Made by a program: the position numbers and the translations under genes
In this document: piece after piece, positions 58,355 to 64,000 of the stretch
How the letters are laid out: the number at the start of each line of letters is the position of its first letter
How positions within the stretch are numbered: the stretch's first letter is position 1
From: Hypomesus transpacificus
Taxonomy: Eukaryota > Chordata > Actinopteri > Osmeriformes > Osmeridae
Assembly (NCBI RefSeq): GCF_021917145.1
Contig: NC_061061.1
Span: 9,619,390-9,683,389, forward strand
Direction of reading: 5' to 3'
DNA length: 64,000 nt
The notes under the pieces: generated by a model
What the model was told of the DNA's origin: nothing
The model's database searches: none
What the model saw: the letters and a program-made list of their open reading frames with translations, nothing else

Positions 58355-59678
58355 TCGCTGTTGAAATGAATGAATGACTCGAAAAAAGATTAGTTCATTT
58401 TACTGAACGAGATTCAAAGAACCGAGTCAGTAAAATGATCCAAACCATCACAACTGGATATACTATCCACAACCGAAGTGTGTTACACAATACTGTAAGA
58501 TCGCCTACACTCGTGCATTGGTTGGTATTGTAGCAACAATGCTCTTGGTACCCAGAATGCCCCACGCCAAGCTGAAAAGCTACAAAGTTTAGGGCATTAG
58601 CTTAGTTAGATAAGCATTGTTCGGAGTTATATTGTTGTCCTTGTTCTGTTTTGATATGTGTAATGCTATGTATGGTCTGTAGTTAGATCACTTGAGTGTT
58701 CACCCTGATTGTGAATGTTGTCTAGTTAGATGGCTATCCAAGCTGTCCTATGCAAAAGTAGTGCTGGGTAAATACACAGTCGGCCTATATTCCAGTGTGG
58801 CATAGACTCCAATTTACAAACAGAAAGTTCCAATTCTGGTGGGATGCGGCTTATAGAAATGCAGCCAATTTTTCGTAAAACACGCTAATCACTGTGGTGC
58901 AGCTGCAAGAATGAGCATCCTGGTCCTGGATCTCAGCACCATGAAAGGTTAATTAAACTTTGCTGCACTGCAGACTCACCAGGGTTCCACTCAATAGTAT
59001 TGTCCGTAGGCTCGTTGTTCTGGTACTTATCAGAATAACGTTCCACATCTGTAAATTAAAGAGATAAGTATTGGGACAGAACCATCCGGACCCTCTACTT
59101 TCATACCTCAAGTGTTTACCTGATCACACTCCTTCAAAGGCAAGCACTATAAAACTATGACAAAACTACTATCAAACGATGGCACTAAAATATGTTTGTT
59201 TATCTGGAAAGCGTTCATGTATAACATTCTGAGTTTGTGATTCGGTCTATGACACATTCATGTCATAGACATGCCAAGCAGACCTTTTTGTGGGGCAGCA
59301 GGACGGATGTAAAATGGCAGGGTCTTCATGGCACCTCTGAACTCCTGCTTCAGGGCTAGCATGTACTCTAAGTCCTCTCCCATCACCAGAGGTACCGGCT
59401 TGTGTTCCATAGGCTACCAAGGCATAAATATACTCACTTTAGCCTTTCTTATCTTTTAATTATTCGTTCCTAACACATAGCGCTTTGTAGTCAGATATTA
59501 TTGTGGCAAATACATGAGAGGGATCAAATACACGTCACAGATGACAGAATAAACTTACGGGGAAAAGAGGAGTGGGCTGGAGAATGGATGGGGGCAAATT
59601 TTCCCCTTTCCCAATCCCGACTGCCTCCACACTGAAGCTCATGTGGCCCCTTCCCCGCCCACGTCCCCTACCGGCCAT
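55401..59678 (-). CDS. polr3gl: RNA polymerase III subunit RPC7-like (POLR3GL), 7 coding exons
   Basis: Minus-strand exons: 59678-59559, 59413-59284, 59048-58980, 56970-56914, 56279-56191, 56020-55904, 55487-55401; phases consistent, 222 aa (human 218). The protein starts MAGRGRGRGRGHMSFSVEAV, the glycine/arginine-rich head of RPC7 proteins, then GIGKGENLPPSILQPTPLFP. LALKQEFRGAMKTLPFYIRP and VERYSDKYQ are the conserved core; DWKRLPKELRIRVRKPQKE follows; the C-terminus is acidic (KKEEEVSSDDEEGE) and ends YFDNGEEFGGDSDDNMDEAI then Y. POLR3GL and its paralogue POLR3G are alternative subunits of the RPC3/6/7 heterotrimer, which aids Pol III initiation at tRNA, 5S and U6 genes. Vertebrates express GL broadly and G mainly in stem or tumour cells. 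Choice of GL over G rests on the adjacent txnip, as I recall for human. Intron 3 (57-59 kb) carries repeats. Confidence 0.94.
57881..58452. repeat. Foldback hAT MITE copy C (old, single array unit)
   Basis: Homologous to copies A and B: GGATCATTTTTCACGTGATC with one CACGTG (57948), TTAGTAAGACGTGAATGATA, a run of about 30 C (58323-58352), then GAATGACTCGAAAAAAGATT and CATTTTACTGAACGAGATTC. Termini are worn (TAGTG... / CCATCACA). It sits in polr3gl intron 3. The surrounding intron has two GCGGCTTATA motifs (near 57570 and 58845) from another unidentified repeat. Confidence 0.75.
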
Positions 59679-60537
59679 TATGGAACAATAAACTTGGGAT
59701 GGGGAAAGAAGAGTAAAACGGAGATGGTTAGTAATTGTCCGTAAACATGCCAACCAACTATCGAGACAAATCCAGGGCAGTAGGCTATTACAGAAATCAG
59801 GTTATGCGACATAACTGGGTCGCATAACCTGCTTTCTGTTACCTGGTAATGCACATACTTTCAAGATGCACAAACGTGCGAATACAAATGATCTAGAATA
59901 TTAAACAATGAAATGTTGAAATGGAGACTATATTTTCCCTCCCATTTTACCTTCTTAAAAAACTTCACGTACAGCTTAGCAAGGCTTTGAAAGATGCAAG
60001 CAAAACACAACTGGAGTGTTTCTCATTAAGCGATATCCAAACAATTTGGATCGCTGGAAACCCGTGCAATTCCTTGACAACTGTCCATTTTAAAAATCCA
60101 TCAAATCTGAACTTTAACTGTAATATTTTGCAAACATCTGACTGAAGACAAGTGCCTTAAGTTGGTGGTCAATATTCTTTGTTTACATTATCTCGATGTT
60201 CTCTGCAAATGCAGTTGTGACACTATTGATTCACTGCCCCCTGGTGTTTCGGAGCTTTTTAGGAGTACTGAGACACTGTGCGTTCCTTACTAATGTTGCA
60301 ACGGACATTCACGACAGAATTAATAGCGATGCTCCATCGTCTTGTAAATTGTTATAAGCCAAAACATTTAAGACTGCGACTTAGTTGGACTTCAGTGATA
60401 GCTTGCGTCTGTTGCTCTACTGGACGTATGGACGTACCTTGGATCACAATGGGCAGCTCGAGCAGTTACAGTCTTTGAGATCTTCAAAGTACAGCTATTA
60501 CTGATAGACTTGTATCTGCCTATCTTTCAAACATGGA
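59679..60537. other. Upstream flank of polr3gl
   Basis: Holds the polr3gl promoter/5' UTR (minus) and the hairpin at 59790-59839. No coding exon is recognised; the remainder to the Tc1-like element is unassigned. Confidence 0.4.
59790..59839. repeat. 21-bp inverted repeat with one mismatch, 8-nt loop
   Basis: Arm 59790-59810 (ACAGAAATCAGGTTATGCGA plus C) pairs with 59819-59839 except at one position; the loop is ATAACTGG. It lies about 110 bp upstream of the polr3gl start codon. Confidence 0.8.
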
Positions 60538-60718
60538 CAGTTGGGTCATAAATATTTGGACATTAACACACGTTTAGTTGTTTTGACTCTTCAAGGCCGT
60601 AGCCATGGAGTCAACATCGGGGGGGACGAATTACATTTGTTGTGATAATTTCGGACCATGTGGGTGGTTTGCCTGTCGTTGCGTAGCACATTTATATATA
60701 TTTTTTATATATAAATAT

Positions 60719-60766
<48 letters not shown>

Positions 60767-62358
60767 TTTTACCAGATTTGAATATTATATAAAAATACAT
60801 ATTATGATTACGGCCTTGGTTTATCAAAACATATTCAAGAAACAGTTAAATAATTACTATTGGCTGTGTCTGAGCTTCAATTTGAGGGTATTCTCAAATT
60901 GGAGGGAGGCAGGGTTTAGGAATTCCAGCTCTATAATATGTCAACTTCCCCCTTGGTCCCCCTTCTTTTCAAGGGACCAAGAGTAATTGGACAATCGACT
61001 CAAAACCTATTTCATTGACAGTGTGGGCTATTCTTTGTTATGTCTTCATCAATTAAGCAGGTAAAAGGTCTGGAGTTGATTTCAAGTGTGGCATTTGCAT
61101 TTGGAAGCTGTTGCTGTGAAGCCACAGCATGCGGTCGGATTAGCTCTCAATGCAAGGGAAACAGGCCATCATGAGGTTGCAAAAAATAAGAAATCCATCA
61201 GAGAGATAGCAGGAACACTAGGAGTAGCCAAATCAACAGTTTGGTACATTCTGAGAGAAAATAATGCACTGGTGTGCTGAGCAACACAAAAGGCTGGACG
61301 TCCAAGGAAGACAACAGTGGTGGAAGATCACAGGATCCTTTCCATTGTGAAAAAAAAACCTTCACAGCATCCAGCCAAGTGACAAACACTCTCCAGGAGG
61401 TAGGCATATCCTTATTCAAGTGTACCATAAAGAAAATATTTCACTAGAGCAAATACAGAGTGTACACCACTAGAGTCAAACCATTTATAAGTCTCAATAA
61501 TAGAAAGGCCAGATTAGACTTAGTCAAAAAACATCTAAAAAAGCCAGCCCCAGTTCTGGAACAGCCTTCTTTGGACAGATGGAACTAAGATCTCAGATCT
61601 GTATCAGAATGATGGGAAGAATAAAGTATGGAGAAGGCTTGGAACAGCTCATGATCTGAAGCATACCACATCATCTGTTAAACACAGGGAGGCAATGTAA
61701 TGGCATGGGCATGCATGACTTCCAATGGCACTGGGACACTTGTGTTTATTGATAATGTGACAGAAGACAGAAGCAGCCGAATGAATTCTAAAATGTATAG
61801 GATCTATTGTCTGCACAGATACAGCCAAATTCAGCAAAGTTGATTAGATAGTACTTCTCTTTACAGATGGACAATGACCCAAAACATACTTCAAAGCAAC
61901 CCAGAAGTTTTTTAAGGCACTGAAGTGGAATAATCTGCAATGGCCGAGTGAATCACCTGATCTCAACCTGATCGAGCATGCATTTCACCTGAGGAAGACC
62001 AAATGTAAGGCAGAAAGACCCACAAATAAACAACAACTGAAGACAGCTGCAGTAAAGGCCTGGCAAAGCATTACATAGGAGGAAACCCAATGTTTGGTCC
62101 ATGGTTTCCAGGGTTCAAGAAATCATTACCTGCAAAGGATTCTTGACAAAGTATGTTTGTTTGATTTATGATTGTTAATTTGTCCAATTACTTTTGAACC
62201 CCTGAAATAAGGTGTATGTGGTTGCATACCTGAACTTTTCGTACAATATTTTTGTTCAACGCCTTGAATTAAAGGTGAAAGTCTTCACTTTCATTTCAAA
62301 TCCATTGTGGGGGCTGACAGAGACAAAATTACTGTCCAAATGTTTATGGCCCTAACTG
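60538..62358 (+). mobile_element. Decayed Tc1-like transposon
   Basis: Terminal inverted repeats: CAGTTGGGTCATAAATATTT at the left; the right end reads AAATGTTTATGGCCCTAACT then G, its inverse. On the plus strand a transposase relic is visible in several frames: KKSIREIAGTLGVAKSTVW (DNA-binding HTH, about 61180-61250), GRPRKTTVVED (about 61296), MDNDPKHTSK (catalytic D region, about 61867) and WPSESPDLNLIEH (third catalytic region, 61941-61979). Stops and frame changes make it inactive. A smaller repeat is nested near its left end. Confidence 0.88.
60592..60818. repeat. Small repeat nested in the Tc1-like element, with 43-bp poly-G
   Basis: CAAGGCCGTAGCC at the left and GATTACGGCCTTG at the right form inverted termini; typical Tc1-like sequence resumes afterwards. 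It contains AT-rich palindromic sequence and a run of about 43 G (60722-60764). Target duplication is not obvious. Confidence 0.55.
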
Positions 62359-62599
62359 TATGTATTTAAAAGATGGTGTAAACAAATACAGAGAGATATA
62401 CTGCAACAAAATTGCTGTGCATTAATACATACGTCTGTTGGGTGGGATGCTATGTCTGGCTTGTACAAAGAAGATTCAGGTTATAGTTTAAATCCTAGTC
62501 ATCCTTAGCTCAGCATCCTGATGTAGCTTACTTGGGGATGATTTTGCACCTTAATGATCGGTAAGACTTAACTTGTCAGTCAGACAGATATTGTCAGCC

Positions 62600-62668
<69 letters not shown>
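62600..62668 (+). repeat. (TG)n microsatellite
   Basis: About 34 TG dinucleotides followed by GAGTGTGTGTGTG. It is among the longest simple repeats in the window. A shorter (TG)n tract lies at 63038-63052. Confidence 0.95.
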
Positions 62669-62669
<1 letters not shown>

Positions 62670-62670
<1 letters not shown>

Positions 62671-64000
62671 TGTGTGTGTGCAAGAGAGAAAGCGGGAGTG
62701 CGCACACATGTCACCGTGGGAACGCTTCTGTAGGAATCCAGTAAATCAGTTGCCATAGAAACTGTGTTCCATAATAGCAACAGTCACTGAATTAGTATTT
62801 TATTTAGTCTGGGTACAAGTACTTTCTCCTTCCGCAGTTGTTTCAAATGAATTGGGAGCATGTATATTTCTTCTGTTTCAGATGAGTTAATGAACTTAAG
62901 ATAATTTTTTATTTTGTTTTGTTTCTTTGGTGCATATATTCAAGCTAAATTATATGAACACTTCTTAAAATGCTGAAACTGGTTTTGCAATGAGAATATC
63001 CAACATCAATCATACAGTAATAAAGTGCATCAGCAGTTGTGTGTGTGTGTGTTTGTCAACTTATTCATAAGACCTTAAATATACATTCAGGAAGTCAAAA
63101 ATATATTTTTTGAAGGTGGGAAAACAAATGTAAGCCTACATAATGTGCCTGTGGTTTAGGTGTGAAATCTTGTTGTAGATGCAACCTATGGGCAGGATTT
63201 AAATGGCCTGCCTTTCATCACCTAAAATGCAACTCTAAAACGTTTTCAGATGTTCACTTGACATCCAAACAGCCAAGTTTAAACAGAAGTAGGCCACCCT
63301 GCTAAACGGATCGAGCTGACCACCGACTGTCTAGAAGACTCAGAAAACAATCAGTCTTGGTGTAACAGCTTTTCTTTAGTCTTTCACACACATCTTTTGG
63401 TGGGGGTTTTGGTGATCAAATAGCCTAATTGAACACTTCATGTTTTACATGAATTTACATAAGTTTATGAACCTGATTGTCGAACTCAACGGCATCTTGC
63501 TTAACATTCTGCTACCTTGCTGCTGAACAGTCAGGTTATAGCTTTCCCTCCACCCCCTCTCTCCCTCTCTCTCCCCATCTGCCTGTCAAACTCTGGGATC
63601 ATCTGAGCGTGTCGTCTGCTCTCAGCATCTTCGCCGCGTTCTTTCCATGTGAATTCGATGAGTGGGAGCGCGAGAGCATCTCTTCTTCTTTCCAACCACG
63701 CGGCCCACTCCCGCCCCCGCAGCGAAGCTCCGCATCTTCTAAACTCGTGGTGGCTCGAGAAGAGGGGGAAGGGGAGGCAAGCTGGCTCAACGCAGAATAT
63801 TTGATTTGCGGAGCATTTCACATATTGGTTTATAGAAAAGCCAAATGCCAAATGAATCCAAATTAAACGTTTTGCACTCCCTATGGTAAGAACCTGTTTT
63901 TAATTTACCAGAGCATGTTGTCAGCAATTATTTGCATAGCAGCCTAGCTTACATAAAAAACTGTAACCAAGCCTACTGTTGTTCTAGTTAAGCCAATGCC
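62670..64000. other. Terminal intergenic stretch with a GC-rich exon-like segment
   Basis: Most is AT-rich and unassigned. From about 63540 to 63780 the sequence is GC-rich with several CpGs. ATGGTAAGAACC at 63883 offers a consensus splice donor. This could be a non-coding first exon and promoter of the next gene to the right (human order suggests ankrd34a or lix1l), but no conserved peptide is visible. Confidence 0.35.

Noticed and set aside
63477-63866. 129-codon open frame as a gene
   Set aside because: Low-complexity Ser/Pro-rich translation with no conserved motif; the GC-rich base composition explains the open frame.

Overview
The window is vertebrate genomic DNA from a ray-finned (teleost) fish. 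Evidence: split genes with GT-AG introns, a fish-specific finTRIM-type gene, MHC class I genes resembling the teleost L lineage, and fish-type repeats (tRNA-derived SINEs with an L2-type tail, hAT MITEs, a Tc1-like element). The exact species cannot be read. The L-lineage-like genes and the L2-tailed SINEs lean towards a non-neoteleost (salmoniform/esociform/osmeriform-like) fish, but that is inference.

Layout. 0.36-8.84 kb: prune1 (+, 8 coding exons, 435 aa). 10.66-19.03 kb: bnipl (+, 10 coding exons, 362 aa). 22.27-25.58 kb: cdc42se1 (-, 3 coding exons, 75 aa). 28.06-37.69 kb: a finTRIM-like E3 ligase gene (+) with a frame break just before its PRY-SPRY exon; its first intron holds about 6.5 kb of nested DNA transposons. 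38.99-41.11 kb: txnip (+, 6 exons, 398 aa) with a ChoRE-like promoter. 46.56-48.10 kb: a broken MHC class I gene (-). 48.73-50.13 kb: an intact MHC class I gene (+) facing away from it. 55.40-59.68 kb: polr3gl (-, 7 exons, 222 aa). 60.54-62.36 kb: a decayed Tc1-like transposon. The final 0.5 kb has a GC-rich, exon-like stretch that I could not assign.

From memory of the human map, prune1-bnipl-cdc42se1 (+,+,-) reproduces a 1q21 block and txnip-polr3gl (convergent) reproduces a nearby 1q21 block. Here the two blocks are neighbours, with the finTRIM-like gene between them and the MHC pair between txnip and polr3gl. Human 1q21-25 is one of the MHC paralogous regions, so class I genes here are of evolutionary interest.

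The genes do not form one pathway. prune1 is a DHH phosphoesterase; bnipl and cdc42se1 touch small-GTPase signalling; txnip is a glucose-sensing arrestin; polr3gl is an RNA polymerase III subunit. The finTRIM and MHC genes are immune. All CDS models were made by hand from splice sites with phase checked at every junction; UTR ends are mostly unknown.
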